Shown here: positions 1-10,344 of the stretch, in pieces
Numbering within the stretch: the stretch's first letter is position 1
Layout: every line of letters begins with the position of its first letter
NCBI RefSeq assembly: GCF_963678635.1
Contig: NC_087068.1
Location: forward strand, 37,521,436 to 37,585,435
Reading direction: 5' to 3'
Source: Symsagittifera roscoffensis
Lineage: Eukaryota > Xenacoelomorpha > Acoela > Convolutidae
Length of the DNA: 64,000 nt
The notes under the pieces: model-generated
What the model was told of the DNA's origin: nothing
The model's database searches: none
The model's input: the letters and a program-made list of their open reading frames with translations, nothing else
Translations under genes and position numbers: made by a program

Positions 1-1192
1 GTAGAAGTTTAACTAATTTATTATTACCTTCAACCTACTTGTCTACTTATTATACGATGATCAATTCTTAAAATTAGCTCATCAAACTCATTGATGAAAA
101 TGAGACTTCAAAACGTCTGTCTCGAATAACAGCGAGATTTTAGCAGTTTGAAGCTGATGTATTGCCACTAAACACCACATGATGAGCGTTTTTATGATAG
201 AATGGTGCCGTTAATATGCTCTCAGCTTTGTGCAATTTGATAAACAACACTTTTCACATGGTAATGACCAACTGCTCTAGACCACAACATGCTGCGACTG
301 TTTTCAAATATGCTGTCATTCATTTTTCTCTGAGTAAAACATTGTAAAAAACCTGAACAAACTGAGGAAACTGAATAAAACATTATGAAATAATTTTAGG
401 TGTCTGAGCCTTCTTTTCTAAACTATAAAAATCTCAGAAGTGTTTTGGTTGCCACCCAAAATTATAGAATTCAAAGGATCTGTGGTGGTACAGTGGATTC
501 CCAAAACTAGTCAAATGTATCTCGAATTAATGTTTGTGATAATTTTCTTTTTTTTTCATGAGTACAAGCGAATCGCGAAATACTTTGGAACTAGTTCTGG
601 AAACGGTATATAGGCAAGAACACTTTTCATACAAGCAAAAAACGAGCGCTCCTGAAACACTATATTATTATTAATATATTTATAATTATTTATTTATTTA
701 TATATATTTATTTATAATTATTTATAATTATTATAATTATATCTGCTTGAAATTTCAATTTAAATGGCAGAAAATGTCGATGGAACTAGATTGGCTTATT
801 TATAGTGCATAAGACCCTTCAAATCCATAAGAAAATTTTCAATTTGATACCTCTATCAATTGCTAGATTAGTGCTAATGAACCAACCAATTATTAACCGC
901 AGAGAAAAAAATGAGCTGAGAATACAAAACAGATTTGCTCTGCTTGCATTTTCTAGCACTGAACTTTGATCAATTTTTGTGACTAGAGTACTTGTGTACT
1001 CAAGGAAACGCGAAAGTTATATCGTGAGTCAAGTTTTTCCAACCTAACTTCCTTATACTTGTTCATGATTGAACAAACTGATCAATAAACCCTACCACAA
1101 TGTAAAGTAAATATCGTGATCATGATTATTCCCGCATTTGAATGTAATATTTTGTATATCATAGAAATAACAAGAGTGCGAAAATACCTTTA
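1..1192. other. AT-rich intergenic sequence, no gene seen
   Basis: No ORF with a recognisable motif was seen on either strand. Positions about 660-740 are a low-complexity TTTATAATTATT-type tract. Confidence 0.5.
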
Positions 1193-1200
1193 CCAGTAGG

Positions 1201-1620
1201 CAGGGGCGGATCTAGGATTTTCTCGAGGGGGGGCGGATTTTCAAAAAATTTTCCAAAATTTTGACGACCTTTTTTTTTTTTAGGTCGACCAAATTGACTT
1301 TTCGAGCTCTCCCAAAGCACTGTTTTGCCCCTATTTTGGCAAAGTTTTCTGCGCCGCAGGCAAATTTTTGAAAAAACAGTCAAAAAAAGCCGTTTTTGGG
1401 CACTTGTTGAAAAATTTTGACAAAAAAATAGCGTTTTTTTGGCGCGCGCTCCCCCTCAAAGTTAGTATATATTGGCGCCAAAGGCGCCTTTAGAAAAATT
1501 TTAGGGTCGGTCGGCCAAAAATGGATTTCTGAAAAAGTATCAAAGGGGGGACCCTTTGGGTCGGCAGGGGGTCGAATCCCTGAGGGGGGGGGGCGTCCGC
1601 CCCCCCTAAATCCGCCCCTG
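1201..1620 (+). mobile_element. Non-autonomous hAT-type MITE, copy 1
   Basis: A 420-bp element bounded by terminal inverted repeats: CAGGGGCGGATCTAGG at the left and the complement of CAGGGGCGGATTTAGG at the right. It is flanked by an 8-bp target duplication with one mismatch, CCAGTAGG (1193-1200) and CCAATAGG (1621-1628). The 8-bp duplication and the CAGGG start are typical of the hAT superfamily. The interior holds G-runs next to the ends and no transposase. Short open frames inside are not convincing. A second copy lies inverted at 33,412-33,859. Confidence 0.88.
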
Positions 1621-1628
1621 CCAATAGG

Positions 1629-3415
1629 TAAAAGTATCGAAAAAGTGAGGTACGTAGTTACACCCCACCCCCAGAGTGAGGTACAGAGGTAACCCCAGTA
1701 CAGAGGTAAGAAGACAAGGAACACCACCCCTCAATGCGGTATCCTACTACGCACATCAACCGAAGGCCTTGTCAATACTACCGCTCAGCAAAATTGATCA
1801 ATTTGTGTAACTGTCTACTACTTATGTTTTATCAGCATAATTTTATCCGGTTTATTCATTCCTCGACATCACTCCTCGCCAAGAAATGAGCCAAAATGAA
1901 CTTAACAACAGCGGTTGTAGATCAGTTTGATTCAGACCACCGATTTTTGGTCATGAAGTGGCGCTTAAATAGTTTAATTTACGAAATTTACTAATTTCAG
2001 GTTAAACTGTTGGTTTTGTAATATGATGTAATGGTTTGCTGTAAAAGTAGGAAAACATAATATCTCATTGAACATTGCAATTTTTCAAGGTCAAAGAGTT
2101 TTTTAATGTTAAAGAGCGGTATGTTACTCCAGTAGCGTAAGTTTCGCGGTTTTTTTTATTATACACACGCAAACGATTGTTATACTGACTGTTCGCTTCT
2201 CTCAACCTAACTCGCCGAGAGTGCCACCCCTTCATTTAGTGTAAGTATGTTTTGATGTTAGAATGAGTTATTGAAGATAAAAACAGTTTTAGAAGGTGGT
2301 ATGGGCCTACCATCGAAGTCTTGTAATTGAGTGTGAAAACCACTTTTTTGGTTTTGCTGAAAGAGTGCAGTTCAATCCTGATTTGTTTAACTAAGCAGAT
2401 AAGAAAGACAGAAAGAATTTCATTCTTCAGACATACAAAAACATTTACAAAAAAAAATCAAACAAATTAAGCAATTTAATGTTGGTAAACGTGCGTATTC
2501 TTTTTTCATTATCTATTTTTTTAAAATATTTTTTAAGTTTCAAAATTTCTACAAAAATGGTGTTTTCTCGAAAACTAGCAATTTCTGGAAGGTCATATTT
2601 TCGAGTAGAATTAGAGCCTCAGATGAAACTCTGATAGCATCAAGATCAAGCATCACTTTTTGAAGGAAAAATCAGGGCAACTAAATCTGCTATATACTAA
2701 CTCACTATTACCTAGGATGTAAATGTCTCTAAATTTATGGACTAAAAGTCTTTCATCAGTTTTTAAACTTTGCCTATATATATTGCCAGAAGATTATTTC
2801 CGTTCAACATATGAAGCAACCTTGAACCCCTATTAGTTAATGAGTACAACCTAATTTTATTTTTAGGGAATAGGTTAATTTACCCGAAATCCTTGTTTTA
2901 TAAATGAAAGAAGTTTTTAAAGATTAAAAAAACTAAGATATTGATTCGGGTTTCTACTATTTAAAGATCTCAGGCAAAACTTCAGTAGATCATAAACATA
3001 AAGCTCATGAACAGTTATTTTTTCTATCATGAAAACTTTTGGTTATAGTGTCGAATTTTCTTTTGAAATTATTTTCCGCTGATACGTTAGAACCTAACTC
3101 AAAATTGAAAAACTAGTAACACCATACACAAGCAAGCCCTATTGTAGTATGGGCTTTATGTTAGCATTATAGTATATGAGTAAAACACATTTCGGAATAT
3201 AATGCCTCATTTTTGAAACAGCACCGCACTGCCTCCCTAATTAAATGTTTAATTTTTGGATATGATGTATGAAAGTAAGTTTATTATCAAGTATTACGCC
3301 TAAATATCTGTACCATGGCATGGGACTATACACAAAATCATCAATGCAAACATGAAAAATGGAAGCACTTCTATTTTTTCAAAACAGATTAGGGTTGTTC
3401 TGTCTGAGTTAATGG
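1629..3415. other. Intergenic sequence, nothing recognised
   Basis: AT-rich sequence with no long ORF, no clear repeat end and no RNA gene that I can support. Confidence 0.4.
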
Positions 3416-3721
3416 TTAATTTAATTGATTTCTTCCACGCCGAATATGCTGGAAGAATTCAAACTTTGCGTTCTCACATGCTACCTTTGTATCATCAGAA
3501 AACAGAAAAACGTTTGAACTCACTTCAGCGTGATGCATATCATTTGCGTAAACTAAAAAGAGAAGAGGACGTAAAACAGAACCCTGCGGAACGCCCGTGG
3601 TCACTGGTAACCAATCCGACGAACAATTGTTCCCATGAACACATTGAAACCTTCGAGATAAAAACTTCGACTTGCTACTGGTTACAAGCCACTTGCCCTC
3701 GCAAGTGAAATTCATTCTCAA
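3416..3721 (-). pseudogene. Fragment of a LINE reverse transcriptase
   Basis: The minus-strand frame reads VTTGVPQGSVLRPLLF, then YANDM, then FLFSDDTK. These correspond to the conserved palm blocks of non-LTR reverse transcriptases (PQGSVLGPLLF, Y.NDM, F.DD). The usual GPLLF is RPLLF here. Only about 100 codons remain, with no endonuclease or fingers region in reach, so this is a dead fragment. The RT identity is clear but the clade is not. Confidence 0.8.
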
Positions 3722-3850
3722 AAAGACTCGAACTTGCTACTGGTTACAAGCCACTTGCCCTCGCAAGTGAAATTCATTCTCAAAAAGACTCGAACTTGCT
3801 ACTGGTTACAAGCCACTTGCCCTCGCAAGTGAAATTCATTCCGAAAAAGA
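3664..3850. repeat. Tandem repeat, about 62 bp x 3
   Basis: Three consecutive copies of a unit of about 62 bp, recognised by GCTACTGGTTACAAGCC followed by CACTTGCCCTCGCAAGTG. The second motif is a perfect 7-bp stem with a 4-nt loop. The array starts inside the LINE RT fragment. A diverged single copy of the CACTTGC...GCAAGTG hairpin appears again near 31,930. Confidence 0.85.
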
Positions 3851-4019
3851 TTCGAAACCCTGACTAGTGCTTCACCGTGACGCTTAAAAGCACGCCAAAA
3901 ATTATTGAACACTAAAATGAGTTTCATGATAAAGCAAGTTCAAATTCTTTTTAGAACAAGTATCGGAAGTGAAGCTAAGTCGACAAGAATTAAGCTGCAG
4001 GTTGCTCGTTGGAAAAAAG

Positions 4020-4395
4020 TTGAGACATTAATACTCACAAATTGAAAGCAAGTAGCACAGTAATTTCCGACCGTATTCATAAAAAATAAAAGAATAAAAC
4101 GCTTTTTTTTTATTTTTTTTTTAAATACTTTTGTACAATTTTTTTAAATCCTTTTTTGGCAAATAAGCGCTGAAAAAAAATCTAAGACTAGTTTTCCTGA
4201 TAGTAAAATCAATTTTTGTGAGCCTAAAATTTTTTTGAAAAACAGTTAATTTCCATATAACGAACGTTACTTGATCGCGTTTTTCGCTCGAAAATGAACA
4301 AAAAATCGACTTTTTAAAACGGACACAAAAACCAGATTTTAACCTTGACACTAAATATCAAGGTTCAAACGAATTTGTGGTTTCATAAGAAAGCA
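4020..4395. repeat. Dispersed diverged repeat, copy A
   Basis: This matches 6,130-6,475 in direct orientation along most of its length. Shared landmarks are CATAAAAAATAAAAGAATAA, AAGACTAGTTTTCCTGATAG and CCATATAACGAACGTTA. No function is visible. The short minus-strand frames in both copies arise from the shared repeat, not from a gene. Confidence 0.7.
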
Positions 4396-6129
4396 AGGTC
4401 AATATTTTACAAAAAAGGACTTGGAAAAAGTCTTTCTCCGAGTTTTAAGTCACTTACTCTCCCAGGTGAAACAGAAGCAAACAAATTTATTTTGCTTTCT
4501 GAAAAATAAACTTTTGGAAAAAAGCGTTGGAAAAAGTAAATTCACCAGTTAGTATTACGCTTAAAAATTTGATTGTGAAGACAATTTAAAGTTATAGGAA
4601 ACAAGCTGAGTGGAAATCAAATTTAACTACAGAGGCAAAACGTGGATAACTTTCTCTGTTGCTCAAAAATTCAATTTGAAAAAAAAATTAACATAATTTC
4701 TCATAAAACAGGAGATCAACCGAGTTGTTGCAATGGAAGAAAACAAATAAATGCAGCAGCATGACAACTAAAAATTAATTTTGCTATTATTGCGCAGATG
4801 CATTTCATCGATTTCGTTTTAACAATAAAGCAACCCTCATCGAAGCTTAGGCGTAAGTAATCTTTTATAACAATTTATTATGTTGATTTTTGACAATTAT
4901 GATTGAATAAATTTACCAAAAATAGGTGTTTAAAAGATTGATAATTAATTACTGTGTTCATTAGATAATTAATTACTATTTTTCAAGTGATCGTAATCTC
5001 CTAACAACGATTATGATTGAATATAGTTCATGCAAATTTTTTTTAAAACGATTATAATCAAATATACTTCCGTGTTTTGTCAAAATTTTGTCACACCAAA
5101 TGACAAAAAAAGATAAATAGATTCTATGAGTTATGATTTTGTGTCAATAACAAAATCTCTAAGGATGAGATGTCTTGTCACACTTTGGTTCAACTGGACA
5201 CAACGTTTTATCACCAAACAAAAAATCCATAGAGAGTTTTTCAGATTATTTGATAAGTTTACCACCAAACAAAAATATCATAGAGATCTTTTCAGATTAG
5301 TTGAAAAGTAGATGAAAAGTAAATTCTTGGAATGAGTCAAGGTGCTGATGTTTTGGTGGTTAAGAAACTTAAAACGTGCATCATAAAACAACTCTGATGG
5401 AGAAGGCATGAAAAAAAACATTAAAAAATGAGATGAGTTGAAATTAAAATGATTTTAGTGTCATTCCCTACTCATAGAGAACTTTTCATAACAGTTGAAA
5501 GGTTCCCGCGATAGATGAAAATTAAGTCCTCAAAATTAATCACAAAAATAAATCAATGTGCTGGTTATTTGGTGGTTGAAAAAATTTAAAATGTAACAAA
5601 TTTATGGAGAAGAAAGGAAAAAAGGGTTATAAAATTGAATTGATTTGAATACTGTAAAAATCTATTTTCTCATTATTCACATTAACCAATGTTTACACAA
5701 AGCATAAAATATAAACAATTCAGATGCAAGCTCAAAGAAAAATAAACAAACAAAAATTTATTATTGCAAGTAAAACATACAGTTGGAAAAAGTTGACTTT
5801 TTCAACACGAAATAATACGCAATTAAACTATCAAACCGATTGTATTCGATTGCGTTTTATCTTGTTTATCAAACTTAATTAACATTGACTGCTTCAATTA
5901 AACTTCAAGAAAATTTAATTTGACAAAATGGTTACCAAAATCAGTACCAAAATCACAATCTTCAAATTATCGACAACTTTTATATACAATTTACAAGGAT
6001 ATGTACATATTTTGAATACTTTATATACAAATTGAATACAGATTAAATTCAGATTGTATACAGATGTTTGTATGCTTTTCAATTGATTGGTGGTGCTAAA
6101 GTTTCAACAAAAAAAATAGGTCAGGAAAA
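4396..6129. other. Intergenic sequence, nothing recognised
   Basis: AT-rich. A local pair of similar segments occurs near 5,215 and 5,270 (ACCAAACAAAAA...ATAGAGA). No gene is supported. Confidence 0.4.
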
Positions 6130-6475
6130 ACCATCGAAAACTTATTGTTCTGAGTTGATTTTTTAAATTCTTTTCTAGCTCTCGTGCAGATATTTCCAAC
6201 CATATTCATAAAAAATAAAAAATAAAACCATTTTGTTTTTAATTTGTAAAAAAAGCGTTGAAAAAACTATCTAAGACTAGTTTTCTTGATAGTAAAATCA
6301 ATTTTTGTGAGCCTAAAATTCTTTTAAAAACAAGTAATTTCCATATAACGAACGTTAATTGACCGCGTTTTTTGCTAGAAAATGAACAAAAAATCCAATT
6401 TTTAAAACTGGGACACGAAAACCAGATCTTAACCTCGACATTAAGTCTCAAGGTTCAGAAGAATTTGTGGTTTCA
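6130..6475. repeat. Dispersed diverged repeat, copy B
   Basis: Direct diverged copy of 4,020-4,395, about 2.1 kb downstream of it. A further short remnant (CATAAAAAATAAAAGAATAA) lies near 6,630. Confidence 0.7.
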
Positions 6476-6954
6476 TAAGATGTATAAATGCTTTTCAATT
6501 GATTATTGGTGCTAAAGTTGCAACCGAAAAGAAAATCAGGTCAGGAAAAACCATCGAAAACTAATTGTTCTAAGTTGAATTTGTTTGTTGTTTTTTAGCC
6601 GTGGTGCAGAATTTTCTAACCATATTCATAAAAAATAAAAGAATAAAACCTAGCTGTGGTTGCAAAATCTTGATTGCATTATCTTAGACCAGGTTGCAAA
6701 ACTTTAGACCAGAGCCAAAAAAAATTTTTGGCCAACAAGTGTGATCGGAACTTTTATTTTCGGGCTGTTTATTTTCATCGAGAATTCAGGAACTTCAACC
6801 GAAAATTCCATCACTTGAAAAGTAAAACGTGAACTCCAAACAAAAAGCTTGGTTCTAAAATAATGAGTTCTATTCTGTAATGGTGGCAAAGAAAACGTCG
6901 TAAATGATTTGATTGCAAAATCTTAATCTTCAATTAATAACGGTTGAAATATGT

Positions 6955-7399
6955 CATGCTCAAATTAAAATGGTTTTAAGGCAGAACTATTAGACCCCGT
7001 AGAACGTCGTCAAAATTGAAATGTGATAAACTACTTACAAGCGAAAACACATAAACAATAAAGTCACATAGCTAGAAGCTTCTAACTTCTTTATTTCTTA
7101 TATCCAACAAATAATTACATAACTACAGCTTTTTTAAGCACACAAACCGTCATAATCGCGGAGAGACCACTTGAGCCAAAATATAAAAAACGCTGGAATT
7201 TATCAGGAAGGAAACTTTACCTTTGATCTAACAAAAAGCTTTGATTATAGTTGTTTTAAAAAAAGTTGACTCATTTTTTTTGAAACTTATTACTTAGTCC
7301 CAAATCAACAACTATTATTACAAAAAACTACAAGGTTGAAACCATGGAAGTTGTCAAAAAACCTCACTACTAGTTCTTTTTACCGGATAGTGAGTATCT
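6955..7399. repeat. Diverged repeat paired with 9,385-9,925, copy 1
   Basis: Shared landmarks include CAGAACTATTAGACC, CATAGAAGCTTC-like text, TTGTCAAAAAACCT and TGAGTATCTTCAGGGTTGAATA. It abuts the decayed helicase fragment at 7,400-7,636. It may therefore be 3'-flanking DNA of an ancient paralogue of the gene at 10,345-17,292. Confidence 0.65.
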
Positions 7400-7636
7400 T
7401 CAGGGTTGAATAGTCGAATCACAATAATATAGACTGAGTACCATTCTCGAGTAAACAAATTCCAGAGTTTGATCTCCAGTGAACACCAAATTCAAATTGG
7501 TATGACCTTTAGAAGCAATTATGAAGTGATTCTCGCGCACTTGAAACGAATCGACCGAATAATATTCAGGAAAAGTTGTCGGGAATTTCTCAAAGTCATC
7601 TTTCAGATAATCCATTCGTTTTTTTTTCAATGACAA
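7400..7636 (-). pseudogene. Decayed 3' fragment of a paralogous RdRP-helicase gene
   Basis: The minus-strand frame contains DDFEKFPTTFPE and SVDSFQVREN, then a TNLNLVF.GD segment. It lines up with residues about 2228-2270 of the intact neighbour, which reads ADFEKFPTNLPE, SVDSFQGREND and TGLNLGFSGD. The glycine of the helicase motif SFQGRE is valine here, and the LLTRAKKG block that should follow has been lost to unrelated sequence. The nucleotide similarity is also plain. This is a relic of a second copy of the gene tail, same strand, about 3 kb downstream. Confidence 0.85.
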
Positions 7637-8108
7637 ATAATGGGATACAAAACTATCACATCGATTCCGTTCGACTGCTTTTTATCTTGTTTATCATATT
7701 TGATTAAGCTTGACTGCTAAAATTAAACTTGAATGCATTTTATATTTATAAAATAGTTACCAAAATCCATTTTGGTGTATGTTTTGGTATTTAAGCAATC
7801 AACAAACTATCGACAGTTGGTATAGACATTCTATAAAGAATATATACAGAATTTGAACATACTGATTAGAAATTACTTACAGATTTTTCTAGATTATATG
7901 CTGATGTATGTATGATTTTTCTGTTGTTTTCTAGGGCCAATGTTTGAGTTTTAAAAAAAAAACTATTTCAATCAGGAATATGCATCAAATCTAATGAATT
8001 TTGGTTCGTTTCCTCGTGTCAAATTAAGCTGATACGGTTGGCCTTATAAGAAGTATTTAATTTAATTTTGCATAGGTAGACTTTTTATAGTCGCGATAGC
8101 TCTTAGAT

Positions 8109-8480
8109 CATACTTGTCAACGGGCCGGGCCGAGGTTTTCACTTTTGTCAACGGGCCCCAACGGGCCTTACTTTTATTGACTAACCAATGTTATGTTTCA
8201 GTGCGCACTGTACAGCTTGCAGTGTGCCAAACGACATGACTACTACGTTCAACGAAGAAGCACAATTTGACTGCATGTGCCATTATAAATAAGGTCTTTA
8301 TAAATAAGTAAAACAATTAATTAAAATTGTTTTGAAACAAATTTGTTTTTTACCAAAAAAGCAGCAACGGGCCGAGATTTAATAAATTCCCTGTTTATCG
8401 GGCCGCCAACGGGCTCGACTTGAATTATATCAGGCCGGGCCGGGCCGGGCCTCAATTATGGCGGCCCGTTAACAAGTCTG
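8109..8480. mobile_element. Non-autonomous hAT-like MITE, GGCCC-rich
   Basis: A 372-bp element flanked by a perfect 8-bp duplication TCTTAGAT (8101-8108 and 8481-8488). Its ends are inverted repeats: CATACTTGTCAACGGGCCG on the left and the complement of CAGACTTGTTAACGGGCCG on the right, 17 of 19 matching. CGGGCC motifs recur inside both ends. It has no coding capacity. The 8-bp duplication and CA start suggest hAT, but it is a different family from the CAGGGGCGGA elements. Confidence 0.85.
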
Positions 8481-8488
8481 TCTTAGAT

Positions 8489-9384
8489 TGCAAAATTTTG
8501 ATGGGATCACAAGGAACCTATTATTTGCGGTAAGCAATTCTCCTGAAGTGACTTCGGTCCTCTGTATCCTTGAACAGAATTTTCGTACTGCATTCTCTGA
8601 TAACATTTCTGTTATTTATTTGTTTCTACATTTCAGCAATAAAACCACCAACGCATACAAAACTTTGTCTTAATAATTTGAAAGTGATCAAGCATACTTT
8701 TTTTATTTGCACTTTTATAAAACCAAGTGGCAGCAGATTTGATGACAATCTGACAAATGTATGTTTGTTATGTACAGTGGTAATTACGAGAAATTTTGTT
8801 CATGTAGGTAAAACAACCAGTAGAAGTAAGTTTGATACCGACACCAATTTGCACTTTGAATAGAAAAGCGAAACGAAGACGGAAGCATTTTTGTAAAAAC
8901 ACCCACACATTTTGTGAATGTTTTGCACTTTGTAATAATGACTAACTCGAAAACAACTGGAGATCTCAGAACAAACTCAGTCTTCCCAGTAACATTCATC
9001 TGTTTTTAGCTCTAGAGAAACTGCGGCTAGCATAATTTTTGAAAACTGTCAGCCAAGTACTTTAATATCAGAAACTCGATTTTAAATTTTTGGAACGATC
9101 TAAAATTGCACTTTGATTTAGATAACTAAAAGTTTCAATATGACGTGCAAACAATAATTGGTCTGGCCAATAAATGCGATAGGAATTTTTAGATTGAAGA
9201 CTCTTATCACGAGAATTCAGGAACCGAAAATTATGTTTACCCAAATTTAAGAAAACCTCAAAAATGCTAGGTTCCAAAATAATTACAAAAAATCGCAAAA
9301 AAAAACAAAAAAATCGCAATGAAATTGCTAAAAACGTCGCAAGTAATTGCAAAACTTGAAGTTTTAGTTACGTTGAAATTAAAA
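8489..9384. other. Intergenic sequence, nothing recognised
   Basis: AT-rich, with several short open frames lacking any family resemblance. No gene or repeat end is supported. Confidence 0.4.
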
Positions 9385-9925
9385 TGTTATGTTGTAACTA
9401 AAATGGTTTAAAAACAGAACTATTAGACCTTGTAGATGCCAAAAATTTGAACTTGGAAACTTATTTCAAAAGCGAAAACAGATTAACACTTACGCCAATT
9501 ACATAGAAGCTTCCAGTTCCTTGACTTTTTATCTCCAACCTGTAAGTACAATACTATGACAACTTATTTTGATGATACCAGCTATGATAAATGCGGAGAA
9601 ACCAGTTGAGCCAAAAGGTAAAATACACTTACATTTTTCAGGGAGGAAAAAGTACGTTTGATTGGAAAAGTAGCATTGACGAGAAGCATCAAGAAGGAGA
9701 TAAAATTTTTCATATAATTTCAGAGCTTTGAGTAAATCAGTTTCAAAAAATTTAGCCTTACAAATCATTTTGAAACTTAGTCTCCATCAAAAACTATTGA
9801 TACGAAGCTGAAACCAGGAAAATTGTCAAAAAACCTTACTTCTAGGTAATTTATGGGTAATGAGTATCTTCAGGGTTGAATAACCGTGTCACAATAATAT
9901 AGACTTAATACAATTCTCGAAAACC
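9385..9925. repeat. Diverged repeat paired with 6,955-7,450, copy 2
   Basis: Copy of the repeat at 6,955 in the same orientation. It runs a little into the segment that corresponds to the decayed helicase tail (TCACAATAATATAGACT) and then diverges near 9,920. This suggests a third, even more eroded, gene-tail copy. Confidence 0.6.
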
Positions 9926-10089
9926 GATTCGAACGTTTACATTTAGGTTGTTCATATCAAATTAAGAGTTTATACATTTCTTAAACGTGGTCTTTGAAAT
10001 GCCGATGTCATATTTTCATAAGAAGTTTGATTGTATGCTAGCACATTTTTACTGATTCATCAATGGAAAAACTGAAGTCTTTTACTACT

Positions 10090-10095
10090 TTTATT
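10090..10095 (-). terminator. Possible polyadenylation signal of the RdRP-helicase gene
   Basis: AATAAA on the minus strand, 250 bp after the stop codon at 10,345. The hexamer is exact. Its use is inferred. Confidence 0.35.
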
Positions 10096-10344
10096 GAAAC
10101 TCGCTCCGTGATTAGAAACTTGTCTAAATAAAAATTGAATTACCTGATAACTCTCACTCATCACAATTTGATAGAGCTGTACAATTGAAACTTCAAATAC
10201 AATTAGGAAATATATGTAATTTCTGAAATGATTTTAAAATTATAAATAAATTTCTAAATACTGTTTTACTACAATTATCAGAATTCGACAAAATGATTCT
10301 TCAAAAGCCAGTTCTAAAAACTAGTTCTCTTCTATCTATGAGCA

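Noticed and set aside
1380-1727. Proline/glycine-rich 115-codon minus-strand ORF
   Set aside because: It lies largely inside the hAT MITE and reads through its G runs. A mirror version appears in copy 2, so it is chance coding of the element.
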